Source of the DNA: Sphaerisporangium fuscum
Lineage (GTDB): Bacteria; Actinomycetota; Actinomycetes; Streptosporangiales; Streptosporangiaceae
NCBI RefSeq assembly: GCF_018531465.1
Contig: NZ_JAHDTF010000003.1
Location: 186,001-250,000 of the forward strand
DNA: 64,000 bases
Direction: 5' to 3'
Shown here: in pieces, positions 25,955 to 35,317 of the stretch
Numbering within the stretch: position 1 is the first letter of the stretch
How the letters are laid out: each line of letters opens with the position of its first letter
Position numbers and translations under genes: made by a program
Notes under the pieces: generated by a model
Database searches by the model: none
The model's input: the letters and a program-made list of their open reading frames with translations, nothing else
Told to the model about the DNA's origin: nothing

Positions 25955-28900
25955 ATGGTGGGGGTGGAGTTCCGGATTCTCGGGCCCGTCGAGGTCTACG
26001 ACGACGAAGGGGCCATGGTCGATCTGGGCGGGCCACGGCAGCGTGCGGTGCTGGCGCGGCTGCTGGCCGCCCATGGAGCCGTGGTCTCCGCGCACATGCT
26101 GATCGACGACCTGTACGGCGGCGCCCCGCCTCCGAGCGCGGTCCCGACGCTGCAGTCCTACATCTCCAACCTGCGCAGGGCCATCGAGCCGGATCGCGGT
26201 CCGCGCCGGCGGTCGCGGGTGCTCGTGGGGAGGCCACCGGGGTACGCGCTGGTGGCCGGCGACGTGGACGCCACCCGGTTCGCCGAACTGGTGGGGCGCG
26301 CGGAGTTCCTGCCGGCGGGGGAGGCGCTGGCCTCGGTGCAGGAGGCGCTGGGCCTGTGGCGGGGCATGCCGTTCGGGGAGTTCTGCGACGAGCCGTGGGC
26401 GATCGTCGAGGTGAGCCGGCTCCGCGAGCTCCGGGTGGTCGCGGCGGAGCGGCGGGCGCGGGCGTTGCTGGACCTGGGGCGCCCCCACGCCGTGGTCGCC
26501 GACCTGGAGGCCGAGACCATGGCCGACCCGTTACGGGAGCGCTTGTGGTGCCTGCTCGCCCTGGCGCTGTACCGCACCGGGCGCCAGACCGACGCGCTCG
26601 CCGTGTTGCGCCGGGTGGGGAGGCTGCTGGCCGACGAGTACGGCCTCGACCCCGGGCCGGAGCTGCGGTCGCTGGAGGAGGACATCCTCCGGCAGGCCGA
26701 TTCGCTCGGGCCCGTCACCGCCACGGCGCTCGTCGCCGCTCCGGCGGCTTCCTGGCCGGGGCAGACGGTGCGGGGCAGGGAACGCGAGCTGGCGGAGCTG
26801 GCGGCCTTGACGGCCGGGGCCGGTTGCGGCGGCGTCGCCGTGGCGGCGGTGAGCGGTGAGCCGGGTATCGGCAAGACCCGACTGCTGGAGGCGTTCGCCG
26901 ACCAGTGTGCCGATCTGGGGCATCTGGTGGTCTGGGGGCGCTGCCACGACACGCAGGGCACGCCCGCGTTGTGGCCCTGGCTGCAGGTTCTCGCGGCGCT
27001 GGAGCCGCACTTCCCGCCGCCGGAGAGGGAGGCACTGGCGGGCCTGCTGGACGATCACGAGCCCGCCGGTCCCACTGACGCGGCGTTGCTGCGCCGCAAC
27101 CGCGCCGTGGCGCAGTGGCTCACCGAGGCGGCGCGGTCCCGGCCGCTGGTGATCGTGCTGGACGACGCGCAGTGGGCGGACCCGGCCTCGCTGGAGCTGC
27201 TCAGGGACGTCCTGGTGCTGATCCGCGGCCTCGCGGCCGGTGCCCCGCTGACCCTGGTGACGGCGTTCCGCGGCTGCGCCTCCGCCTGCGGCACCACGGA
27301 GCCGCCGGTCGAGAAGCTGCTGTGCCACCTCGCCGGCTACGACCTGCTCCGCCTCCGCCTCACCGGGCTGCGGGCCGAGGAGGTGCGGGCGATCGCCGAG
27401 GAGATGGGCGCGGACGTCGACCAGCGGCTCGCCGGCCGCCTGACCGCGCGGACTGGCGGCAACCCCTTCTTCGTCCGCGAGAGCATGCGGCTGTTCCTCC
27501 AGGGCCGTGACCTGGACGCCGTGCCCGACGCCGTCGCGGAGGTGGTCCGCCGGCGGCTCGCCGGGCTCGGACCACGGGCCCGGGACGTCCTCCAGGTCGC
27601 GGCGCTGATCGGCCGTGACTTCGACCCCGCCGTCGTCGCCGAGGCGTGCCGCGGCGAGGTGTACGGCGTGCTGGACCTGGCCGTGCAGACCGGCGTGCTG
27701 GTGCCCCGCGCCGGCAGGATGGCCTTCAGCCACGACCTGGTGCGCGAGACGCTCGTCCGGGACATCCCCCCGCTGCGCAAGGCGGTGATCCACCGCGAGG
27801 TCATGGCGTCCCTGTCCTCCCGGCCGGGCACCGATGTGGCCGTCATCGCCCATCACGCCGTCGAGGCCGGTCCCGCGGCGTACGGTGACGCGGCCGGCTG
27901 GGCCCGCGCGGCCGCCGAGCAGGCCGGTCTGCGCCTGGCCTACGAGGAGGCGGCGGTCTGGTGGAACCTCGCGGTCAAGGCGCACGACGCCTCCGCCGGC
28001 GACCCGCACCTCCACGTGGAGCTGCTGCTGCGGCAGGTCGACGCCCTGCTCCAGGCGGGGGACGCGATCGGGGCGCGGCGGGTCAGGGCCGAGGCCGTTC
28101 TCGCCGCCGACCGGGCCGGGGACCGCGAGCGGTCCGCCCGCGCGCTGACCGCGCTGGACACCCCCTCGCTGTGGACGCGGCGCGACCCGTACGAGGCGGT
28201 GGAACTGCGGCTGGTGCACCGTTTCGAGACCGCGCTGCGCGAACTGCCGCAGGGTGACGGCCCGCAGCGGGCGCGGCTGCTGGGCGGGCTCGCCCAGGAG
28301 CTGTACGACGGCAGCGGCGACGCCCGCTGCGACTCCCTGTCCGCCGAGGCGGTGGAGATGGCCCGCCGGCTGGGCGACCCTGACCTGCTGATGCGCATGC
28401 TCAACGCGCGGCACCTGGCCCTGCCGCAGCCGTTGAACGTCCCGGAGCTGATGAAGGTGACCGACGAGCTGCACGAGCTCGCCGTGCGGACCCGGGCGCC
28501 GGGGTTCGAGCTGCTGGCGCAGATGATGTACAGCCACAACAGGCTGGAGCTGTTCGACCTGGCCGGAGCCGACCAGGCGGCGGCCCGGTGCGAGACCCTG
28601 CTGGAGCGGCTGCCGCTGCCCTGGCCCCGCTTCCAGCACACCCTGTGGTGCTCCAACCGGCTCGCCCTCGACGGCCGCTTCGAGGAGGCCGGCAGGCTGC
28701 GCGGGGAGGCCGAGGGGCAGGCCGGGAAGATCGGCGTCTGGCACGCCCGGGGGGCCGTCGCCATGGGACGCATCGGGCTGCACTGCCAGCAGGGCACCAT
28801 GGCGCAGGCCGGGCCGCTCATCGAGATGATCGCCGGAATCCATCCGTCGCTGGAGCACGACGCCCGGATACTGCGGCTGTGCGGCGAGGGGCGCACCGGT

Positions 28901-29254
28901 GAGGCGCTGGAGCTCGCCGCAGGCGGCTGGCCGGCGCCGCCGTACGACTGGTCGTGGCTGTCGGCGACCTGCCTGCAGGCCGCCGCCAGAGCGGCCCTCG
29001 GCGACGTGGACGACTGCCGGGAGGGGTACGCGACGTTGCTGCCCTACAGCGGCCGGATCTCGGCGCTGTCCGCGGTGATCTGCATGGGGCCCGTCGACTG
29101 GTATCTCGCGCTCCTCGCCTCGGCCATGGGCGACCGGTGCGCCGCCGACCGGCACCTCGAGATGCTGGAGCGGCTGGCGGAGCTGAACGGGCTCTCCTAC
29201 TGGCGCGACCGCGCCAGGGCCGCCCTGCGCGCCCTGCCCGTGTCCGTCGGGTGA
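25955..29254 (+). CDS. Large SARP-family regulator with ATPase and TPR-like domains
   Basis: A 1,099-residue AfsR-like regulator. The N-terminal winged-helix DNA-binding domain (about 1-95, starting VEFRILGPVEV) and bacterial activation domain (about 100-255) define a SARP. A P-loop ATPase follows, with Walker A GEPGIGKTR near residue 302 and Walker B VIVLDDAQWAD near 405. The long C-terminal part is helical and TPR-like. No LuxR-type HTH is visible at the C-terminus. SARPs activate antibiotic clusters by binding direct repeats over the -35 region, as seen before lanL, lanK and lanM. Start codons at 25955 (ATG), 25958 and 25964 (GTG) are all possible. It is the likely pathway-specific activator of all three lanthipeptide operons. 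Confidence 0.9.
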   Translation: MVGVEFRILGPVEVYDDEGAMVDLGGPRQRAVLARLLAAHGAVVSAHMLIDDLYGGAPPPSAVPTLQSYISNLRRAIEPDRGPRRRSRVLVGRPPGYALVAGDVDATRFAELVGRAEFLPAGEALASVQEALGLWRGMPFGEFCDEPWAIVEVSRLRELRVVAAERRARALLDLGRPHAVVADLEAETMADPLRERLWCLLALALYRTGRQTDALAVLRRVGRLLADEYGLDPGPELRSLEEDILRQADSLGPVTATALVAAPAASWPGQTVRGRERELAELAALTAGAGCGGVAVAAVSGEPGIGKTRLLEAFADQCADLGHLVVWGRCHDTQGTPALWPWLQVLAALEPHFPPPEREALAGLLDDHEPAGPTDAALLRRNRAVAQWLTEAARSRPLVIVLDDAQWADPASLELLRDVLVLIRGLAAGAPLTLVTAFRGCASACGTTEPPVEKLLCHLAGYDLLRLRLTGLRAEEVRAIAEEMGADVDQRLAGRLTARTGGNPFFVRESMRLFLQGRDLDAVPDAVAEVVRRRLAGLGPRARDVLQVAALIGRDFDPAVVAEACRGEVYGVLDLAVQTGVLVPRAGRMAFSHDLVRETLVRDIPPLRKAVIHREVMASLSSRPGTDVAVIAHHAVEAGPAAYGDAAGWARAAAEQAGLRLAYEEAAVWWNLAVKAHDASAGDPHLHVELLLRQVDALLQAGDAIGARRVRAEAVLAADRAGDRERSARALTALDTPSLWTRRDPYEAVELRLVHRFETALRELPQGDGPQRARLLGGLAQELYDGSGDARCDSLSAEAVEMARRLGDPDLLMRMLNARHLALPQPLNVPELMKVTDELHELAVRTRAPGFELLAQMMYSHNRLELFDLAGADQAAARCETLLERLPLPWPRFQHTLWCSNRLALDGRFEEAGRLRGEAEGQAGKIGVWHARGAVAMGRIGLHCQQGTMAQAGPLIEMIAGIHPSLEHDARILRLCGEGRTGEALELAAGGWPAPPYDWSWLSATCLQAAARAALGDVDDCREGYATLLPYSGRISALSAVICMGPVDWYLALLASAMGDRCAADRHLEMLERLAELNGLSYWRDRARAALRALPVSVG

Positions 29255-29278
29255 GCGGCACCGCCCGGACGTCCACGG

Positions 29279-30706
29279 TCAGGAGTAGAGGACCGACAGG
29301 AACCTGACCAGGATCAGCTCGCGGGTCTCGGCCGGCAGGGCGTCGAGGAGGGTGTTGACGACGGCCATGTCCATGCCGCCGCTGCCGCCGAGCTCCACGC
29401 CGACCGACGCGGCCAGCTCGGTGAACGTCGCGTCGTCCAGCGCGGCGAGGTCGAGCGAGGCCACCAGTTCGGCCAGCCCCTCGGGAAGCGCGACCGGGCC
29501 CCTGGCGCGCGCCGCCCGCGCCGACGCGGCGATCACCTCCAGCATCGCCTCGACCCCGGCCAGGCTGACGCCGGTCACCGTGACGTGCAGGTTCGCGGGG
29601 ATGCCCGCGTACGACAGCTGCGGCTGCAGGAACCAGCCCAGCCTGCGCGCCTCGTCGGCCAGCACGAACACGTCCACGTCGCCGTCGCCGGCGAACGCGA
29701 CCAGCGACGCCTCCGGCGCGCCCAGCACGCGCAGTCCCGGAATCTCGCCGATGCCCTCCACCAGCCGGCGGGTGGCGGCCAGGGTGTCGCGGGCCAGCTC
29801 CAGGTAGCCCTCGCGGCCGAGCGCGTTCAGCGTCGCCCACGCGCCGCCGAGCGGCCCCGCCGACTTCGAGCTCTGCACGGTGGAGTTGATGACGGTGTAC
29901 CCGGGCCAGGCCGCCGAGGCGAAGTACGCGGCCCGGCGCAGCGCGGGGTCGGCGAAGAGCACCACCGAGGCGCCCTTGGGCGCGTACCCGAACTTGTGCA
30001 GGTCGCAGGAGATCGACGTCACCCCAGGCACCGACAGGTCGAACGGCGGGACCGGCGCCCCCGCCCGCGCCAGCCACGGCAGCAGCCAGCCGCCCACACA
30101 GGCGTCCACGTGGCACGGCACGCCGCGCGAGGCGGCGATCGCCGCGATCTCGGCGACGGGATCCACCACGCCCTGCGGATAGGACGGGGCCGAGGCCACC
30201 ACCAGCACGGTGTCGGTGGTGATCGCCGCCTCCACCGCGCCCGGGTCGGCGCGGAAGGTGGCCGGGTCCACCGGCACGGGGGCGACCTCCAGGCCCAGGT
30301 AGTGGGCCGCCTTGTGGAACGCCGGGTGCGCGGTCACCGGCAGCACGAGCCGCGGCCTTCCCGGGACGGGACGGGTGTCCCGTGCGGCCTTCACGGCCAG
30401 CATGATCGACTCGGTGCCGCCGCTGGTGAAGATCCCCCTGGTGCCGGGACCGCCGCCGAGCAGCTCCGCCACCGCCCCGACGACCTGCTTCTCCATCTCC
30501 ACCACGCTGGGGAACGCCGTCGGGTCGAGGGTGTTGACCTCGAGCATCTCGAAGTACGCCCGCGCGGCGGCGTCGTGCACCTCCGGGCGGCCGGTGTCGT
30601 ACACGTACGCGGTCACCTTCCCGCCGCGCACCTGCAGGTCGTCACGGCGGAGCCGGGCGATCTCGGCGAGGATCTCGCCGGTGGGACGGCCGTTCTCGGG
30701 AAGCAC
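29279..30706 (-). CDS. PLP-dependent decarboxylase/lyase (group II, sphingosine-phosphate-lyase-like)
   Basis: A 475-residue fold-type I PLP enzyme. FTSGGTESIMLAVK (phosphate and ring binding), HVDACVGG (Asp that pairs with the pyridine nitrogen) and DLHKFGYAPKG (Schiff-base Lys) are intact. Sequence style is closest to the glutamate/tyrosine decarboxylase and sphingosine-1-phosphate lyase group. The substrate is unknown. Start GTG 30706 follows AGGGAG. The C-terminal ~90 residues form an extra helical extension. It converges on the SARP gene with a 24-bp gap, so it is probably outside the lanthipeptide locus. Confidence 0.8.
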   Translation of the reverse strand: MLPENGRPTGEILAEIARLRRDDLQVRGGKVTAYVYDTGRPEVHDAAARAYFEMLEVNTLDPTAFPSVVEMEKQVVGAVAELLGGGPGTRGIFTSGGTESIMLAVKAARDTRPVPGRPRLVLPVTAHPAFHKAAHYLGLEVAPVPVDPATFRADPGAVEAAITTDTVLVVASAPSYPQGVVDPVAEIAAIAASRGVPCHVDACVGGWLLPWLARAGAPVPPFDLSVPGVTSISCDLHKFGYAPKGASVVLFADPALRRAAYFASAAWPGYTVINSTVQSSKSAGPLGGAWATLNALGREGYLELARDTLAATRRLVEGIGEIPGLRVLGAPEASLVAFAGDGDVDVFVLADEARRLGWFLQPQLSYAGIPANLHVTVTGVSLAGVEAMLEVIAASARAARARGPVALPEGLAELVASLDLAALDDATFTELAASVGVELGGSGGMDMAVVNTLLDALPAETRELILVRFLSVLYS

Positions 30707-30833
30707 GGGTTCTCCCTGGGGGGCGGTACATGATCGGCGAGGGACACTACCACGCCGCCCCGGCCCGGGGGCAGGGCCTCGGCCGGGGCGCGGGCGGCGG
30801 AGGCAGGCCCACGCGCCGGCCGGGCGGGAGGCC

Positions 30834-32270
30834 TCAGCCGGGCGCGAGCGGCAGGCGTACGACCGCGCGCAGGCCCGGAGAGGCGGCCTCCAGGTGGACC
30901 GACCCTCCGTGGGCGCGGACCGTCTCCCGGACGATGGCGAGCCCGAGGCCCGCGCCCCCGTCGTCGCGGCTGCGGGCGCTGTCGAGGCGGGTGAAGCGGT
31001 TGAACACCCGCTCCCTGTCGGCCTCGGGGATGCCCGGGCCGTCGTCGGCGACCGTCACCGTCGCCCGCCCTCCCGCCGCCCGCAGCTCGACGGTGACCCG
31101 GGACGCGGCGTGCCGCACGGCGTTGTCGAGCAGGTTGACCAGCACCCGGCCGAGGTCCAGCGCGTCGCCCCGGACGACCGCCGGGTCCACCGCGCCCACC
31201 TTCACCACGTCGGGGTCGTACCGGGCGGCCGTCGCGCCGGTCAGCTCGGCGAGGTCGACCGGCTCCCAGCGGGCCGGGCGGCGGCGCTCGTCGAGGCGGG
31301 CCAGGGTGAGCAGCCCCTCGGCGAGCCTGCTGAGGCGCAGGGTGTCCTCCAGGACGCCCTCGGCGGTCTCGGGCCAGTCCTGCCCGTCGGGGTGGCCGAG
31401 CGCGACCTCCAGCTGCAGGCGGATGCTCGCGAGCGGGCTGCGCAGCTCGTGCGCCGCGTCGGAGATCAGCCCACGCTGCGAGGCGTCGGCGGCCTCCAGG
31501 CGGGCCAGCATGTCGTTCAACGTCGTCGCCAGCTCGTGCACCTCGTCGTGCGCCTCGGGCACCGGCAGCCGGCGCGACCGCGCCGTGCCGCTGATCTCGG
31601 CGGCCCCCCGGCGCAGCGCGGCGATCGGCCGCAGCGTGCGCCCGATGATCACCCAGCTCGCGCCGGCGAGCAGCACCAGCAGTATCGGGGTGCCGACCAG
31701 CAGCATGTGGATGGTCGTGGTGAGGCTGTCGGAGACGTCCTTGAACGGGCGCGCGGCGATCACGGTGCGGCCGTGGTCGGCCCGGAGCACCACCGCCCGC
31801 AGCGGGCCCGGGATGCCGTACGGCCGGCCGTCGACGAACAGCGCGCCGCCGTCGGGCGCCCGCCACCGCATGGCACGGGCGCTCACCAGCGGCACCAGCC
31901 GGTCGGCGCCGAGCGTGACGTGCGTGATGCGGCCCTGCGCGTCGAGCACCTGGATGATGGTGCCGTCGGTGACGGCGATCGGGTCGTACAGCCGCCCGTC
32001 GTCGGCGAGGGCGACCACCTCCCGCGCCCGCTGGTAGGCCACATCGTCGATCGAGCCGATCAGCGCCCGGCCGAGCACGGTGATCAGCAGCAGGGCCGCC
32101 GCGGCGAGCGCCAGCGCCAGCGCCGCCGAGGCCGTGGCGGTCAGCCGGAAACGCAGGCTCTTGCGCCGCCACCACGCCAGCGGCGACCGCGAGGGACCGG
32201 GCGGAGGGTATCGGCCGGTGTCACGGGCGGGTCCCGGCGGGCCGGGCGCCCCTGGACGGTCAGCCGCCAT
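30834..32270 (-). CDS. Sensor histidine kinase (OmpR/PhoR-type partner)
   Basis: A 478-residue membrane histidine kinase. The first helix is near residues 40-63, an extracytoplasmic sensor part follows, a second helix lies at ~170-190, then HAMP, the H-box SDAAHELRSPLASIR and a HATPase domain with NLLDNAVRHA and GGAGLGLAIV. ATG 32270 overlaps the response-regulator stop by 11 bp. It is expected to signal to the upstream-encoded regulator and so control the divergent LolA-like/ABC operon. Confidence 0.92.
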   Translation of the reverse strand: MAADRPGAPGPPGPARDTGRYPPPGPSRSPLAWWRRKSLRFRLTATASAALALALAAAALLLITVLGRALIGSIDDVAYQRAREVVALADDGRLYDPIAVTDGTIIQVLDAQGRITHVTLGADRLVPLVSARAMRWRAPDGGALFVDGRPYGIPGPLRAVVLRADHGRTVIAARPFKDVSDSLTTTIHMLLVGTPILLVLLAGASWVIIGRTLRPIAALRRGAAEISGTARSRRLPVPEAHDEVHELATTLNDMLARLEAADASQRGLISDAAHELRSPLASIRLQLEVALGHPDGQDWPETAEGVLEDTLRLSRLAEGLLTLARLDERRRPARWEPVDLAELTGATAARYDPDVVKVGAVDPAVVRGDALDLGRVLVNLLDNAVRHAASRVTVELRAAGGRATVTVADDGPGIPEADRERVFNRFTRLDSARSRDDGGAGLGLAIVRETVRAHGGSVHLEAASPGLRAVVRLPLAPG

Positions 32271-32934
32271 CGCCCACCAGCCGGTATCCGGCCCCCCGCA
32301 CGGTCTGCAGGGCGTTGCGCCCGAACGGCGCGTCGATCTTCCTGCGGAGGTATCCGACGTAGACCTCCACGACGTTGGGGTCGGTGTCGTAGGTGTCCCA
32401 GACGTGCTCGAGGATCTCGGCCTTCGACACCACCTCGCCCGGCCGGCGCAGCAGGAACTCAAGCAGCCCGAACTCACGCGGCGTCAGCTCGATCGGCGTC
32501 CCACCCCGGGTGACCGTGCGGGTGGCCGGGTCGAGGGTCAGGTCGCCGGACCGCAGCACCGCCGGGCGGCGGCGCGCGCCCCGCCGCATCAGGGCCCGCA
32601 GCCGGGCGACCAGCACCACGTAGGAGAACGGCTTGGTGAGGTAGTCGTCGGCGCCGAGGTCGAGGCCGTCCGCCAGGTCGTACTCGCCGTCCTTGGCCGA
32701 CAGCATCAGGATCGGCACCCAGTTCTCCTCCGCGCGCAGCCGCTTGCACACGTTGTAGCCCGACAGCCTGGGCAGCATGATGTCGAGGACCACCACGTCG
32801 TAGTCGCCCTCGCGGGCCAGGTGCAGGCCCTCCTCGCCGTCGTGGGCGAGGTCGACCGCGAAACCCTCCGCCTGCAGCCCGCGCCGCAGGGCGGCGGCCA
32901 TCCGCCTCTCGTCCTCCACGACGAGCACCCGCAT
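32260..32934 (-). CDS. OmpR-family response regulator
   Basis: A 224-residue regulator with a receiver domain (phospho-acceptor Asp in VVVLDIMLP, Lys in TKPF) and a C-terminal winged-helix DNA-binding domain (LTPREFGLLEFLLR...VEVYVGYLRRKI). ATG 32934 follows AGGAGGGAA; a TTG at 32952 is possible but less likely. Promoter repeats CTGAGAG lie just upstream and are its likely binding site. Confidence 0.93.
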   Translation of the reverse strand: MRVLVVEDERRMAAALRRGLQAEGFAVDLAHDGEEGLHLAREGDYDVVVLDIMLPRLSGYNVCKRLRAEENWVPILMLSAKDGEYDLADGLDLGADDYLTKPFSYVVLVARLRALMRRGARRRPAVLRSGDLTLDPATRTVTRGGTPIELTPREFGLLEFLLRRPGEVVSKAEILEHVWDTYDTDPNVVEVYVGYLRRKIDAPFGRNALQTVRGAGYRLVGDGG

Positions 32935-32989
32935 CCCGCGTTCCCTCCTCAAGGCCTTCGCTGTGCGTTCTCATCTTCCCGTGTCCCGG

Positions 32990-33069
32990 CTGAGAGCCGG
33001 CTGAGAGAGGCCCACCCCCGTGAACAGGGACGACACGATCCGCCTGAGAACCCTCTCAGGATGTCTCAG
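32990..33069. promoter_or_regulatory. CTGAGAG repeats: probable OmpR-type response-regulator site
   Basis: Direct repeats CTGAGAG at 32990 and 33001 are spaced 11 bp. Further copies are CTGAGAA (33044) and, inverted, CTCTCAG (33053-33059) and TCTCAG (33064-33069). All lie in the 203-bp divergent gap between the response regulator and the LolA-like gene. One-helical-turn direct repeats are typical of OmpR-family sites. Confidence 0.6.
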
Positions 33070-33137
33070 CTTCGGCACAGGCGGTGCGCGGCAGCCTGCT
33101 GATGTCGGATCCACAGGACTTACCGTTGAGGAGTGAA

Positions 33138-34313
33138 ATGCCCTCCCAGTCGAGAAGAGCACGCGCCGTGAGGTGGGGAGTGCCGGTGGCCGCGATCGCC
33201 GTGGTGGGAGCCGCCGTCGGCACCGGCCCGGTCATCGCCGCCGTCCAGGGCGACCCCTCCCTTCCCGACCGCACCGCCGAGCAGTTGCTCGCCGAGGTCG
33301 TCAAGGCGGGCCGGGAGCACCGGCCCCCCGTCATGTCCGGCACCGTGGTGGAGACCGCCTCCTTCGGCCTCCCCTCCCTGCCGATCCCGTCGGGGGCGAG
33401 CAGCTCGCCGCTGTCCCTGCTGTCCGGCAGCCACACCATGAAGGTCTGGTACGGCGGCGACGACAAGGTCCGCCTCGCCCTGCCCGGGCCGATGAGCGAG
33501 ACCGACTTCATCTCCGACGGCAAGGGCGCGGCCTGGCTGTGGGACAGCGGCAAGAACACCGCCACCCGCTACACCCTGCCCCCCGACGCCGGGAAGCAGG
33601 ACGGCGCGCGGGCCGCCCGCACCGCCCTGCCCGGCGCCGCGACGCCGGGCGAGGTGGCCGCCGAGCTGCTCAAGGCGGCCGGCCCGAGCACCGCCGTCAC
33701 CGTCGAGAACGGCCAGCAGATCGCCGGCCGCGCCGCCTACCAGCTCGTCCTCACGCCGAAGGACTCCGCGTCCCTCGTCAAGGAGGTCAAGCTCGCGCTC
33801 GACGGCGAGAACTACATCCCGCTGCGCGTCCAGGTGTTCGCCAAGGGCACGGCCGAGCCCGCCTTCGAGGTCGGGTTCAGCCAGGTGACCTTCTCGGCGC
33901 CGGCCCCGGAGAACTTCGCGTTCACCCCGCCGGCCGGGGCGAAGGTCGAGCAGCAGACGATCGACGGCCGCGGCTGGGGCCCGAAGGGCGTAGGCCACGA
34001 GGCGATGAACGACGGCGCCAAGAAGCTCCGCACGTTCGGCAGCGGCTGGGCCACCGTCGTCGAGGTGCCGTTCTCGCTGTCCGACCTGTCCCGGCAGCAG
34101 GGCGACGAGCGCGCGAAGTGGCGGGGCGGCGGCGGCGACCCCGCGCAGGTCGCCGACTCGCTGCTGAAGTCCGCCAAGCAGGTCTCCGGGCCCTGGGGCA
34201 GCGGCCGGGTCCTGGAGAGCAAGCTGGTGTCGGCGCTGCTCACCGACGACGGACGGCTGCTGGTGGGTGCGGTCACGCCGCAGGCGCTGACCGAGGCGGC
34301 CGGACACAAGTGA
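33138..34313 (+). CDS. LolA-like/DUF2092 secreted lipoprotein-carrier-fold protein
   Basis: A 391-residue protein with a signal-anchor-like N-terminus (AVRWGVPVAAIAVVGAAVG) followed by an extracytoplasmic domain typical of actinobacterial LolA-like proteins (MKVWYGGDDKVRLALPG, AAWLWDSGKNTATRY, FSQVTFSAPAPENFAFTPPAGAKV). The fold binds hydrophobic ligands. The actinobacterial role is unclear; a sensor or chaperone for the adjacent ABC exporter is plausible. ATG 33138 follows GAGGAG. The next start (GTG 34310) overlaps its stop. Confidence 0.82.
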   Translation: MPSQSRRARAVRWGVPVAAIAVVGAAVGTGPVIAAVQGDPSLPDRTAEQLLAEVVKAGREHRPPVMSGTVVETASFGLPSLPIPSGASSSPLSLLSGSHTMKVWYGGDDKVRLALPGPMSETDFISDGKGAAWLWDSGKNTATRYTLPPDAGKQDGARAARTALPGAATPGEVAAELLKAAGPSTAVTVENGQQIAGRAAYQLVLTPKDSASLVKEVKLALDGENYIPLRVQVFAKGTAEPAFEVGFSQVTFSAPAPENFAFTPPAGAKVEQQTIDGRGWGPKGVGHEAMNDGAKKLRTFGSGWATVVEVPFSLSDLSRQQGDERAKWRGGGGDPAQVADSLLKSAKQVSGPWGSGRVLESKLVSALLTDDGRLLVGAVTPQALTEAAGHK

Positions 34314-35317
34314 CCACGACGATGACGGGGGAGGGGGCGCGCGAGACGGCGCCCCCTCCGGGGGCCGCGTGGACCGCCCCTCCCGAGGAGTGCTCGATCG
34401 TCTCCAGCGGGCTCACCAAGCGCTTCCGCGGCGGGCAGGTCGCCGTGGACGACCTCGGGCTCGCCGTCCCGCGCGGCGCGGTGTACGGCTTCCTCGGGCC
34501 GAACGGCTCGGGCAAGACCACCACGATCCGCATGCTGCTCGGCCTGACCACCCCGACGGGCGGCCGGTGGGAGCTGCTCGGCCGTCCCATGCCGGCCGGG
34601 CTCGGCGCCGCGCTGCCCAAGGTCGGCGCCCTGGTCGACGGCCCCGCCTTCTACCCCTATCTGTCCGGCGAGGCCAACCTGCGCCGGTACGACGCCGCCG
34701 ACCCGATGGCGGACCCGCGGACGGCGGCGAGCCGCATCGGCGCGGCGCTCGACCGGGTGGGGCTCGCCGCGGCGGCAGGGAAGAGGTACCGGGCGTACTC
34801 CCTGGGCATGCGGCAGCGCCTGGCGATCGCCGCCGCGCTCCTCGGCCCGCGTGAGCTGCTGGTGCTGGACGAGCCGACCAACGGCCTCGACCCGCAGGGC
34901 ACCAGGGAGGTCCGGGCGCTGATCAAGGAGATCGCGGCCGACGGCACCACGGTGTTCGTCTCCTCCCACCTGCTGGCGGAGGTGGAGCAGATGTGCACGC
35001 ACGTGGGAGTGATGCGCACCGGCAGGCTGGTCGCGCAGGGGCCGATCGCCGAGCTGCGCGCCGGGGAGGTCGCCCGGGTCCGCGTGGAGACCCCGCACGC
35101 CGGGGAGGCGCTGTCGGTGCTGCGCCGCCTCGGCCTGGCCGACGCGCGGACGGAGGAGGCCGCCGTGACGGCCGAGCTCGGCGACGCCGCGCCCGAGCGG
35201 GTCTGCGCCGAGCTGGTCGCGCAGGGGGTCGCGGTACGGGGCTTCGCCGTGGAGCGGCCGAGCCTCGAGGATGTGTTCGTCGGCCTGACAGGGGAGGGCT
35301 TCGATGTCGACGGCTAG
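34310..35317 (+). CDS. ABC transporter ATP-binding protein
   Basis: A 335-residue ATPase with Walker A GPNGSGKTT, signature YSLGMRQRLAIAAALL and Walker B LLVLDEPTNGLD. The C-terminal extension is of the DrrA/CcmA type found with ABC-2 permeases. GTG 34310 overlaps the LolA-like stop and the gene overlaps the permease by 14 bp, so the three form one operon behind the CTGAGAG repeats. A role in export of a membrane-active compound or lipid is likely; the substrate is unknown. Confidence 0.92.
   Translation: MTTTMTGEGARETAPPPGAAWTAPPEECSIVSSGLTKRFRGGQVAVDDLGLAVPRGAVYGFLGPNGSGKTTTIRMLLGLTTPTGGRWELLGRPMPAGLGAALPKVGALVDGPAFYPYLSGEANLRRYDAADPMADPRTAASRIGAALDRVGLAAAAGKRYRAYSLGMRQRLAIAAALLGPRELLVLDEPTNGLDPQGTREVRALIKEIAADGTTVFVSSHLLAEVEQMCTHVGVMRTGRLVAQGPIAELRAGEVARVRVETPHAGEALSVLRRLGLADARTEEAAVTAELGDAAPERVCAELVAQGVAVRGFAVERPSLEDVFVGLTGEGFDVDG

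Noticed and set aside
29279..30706. PLP decarboxylase as part of the lanthipeptide locus
   Set aside because: It converges on the SARP gene, has no shared promoter element, and no lanthipeptide step needs this enzyme type.
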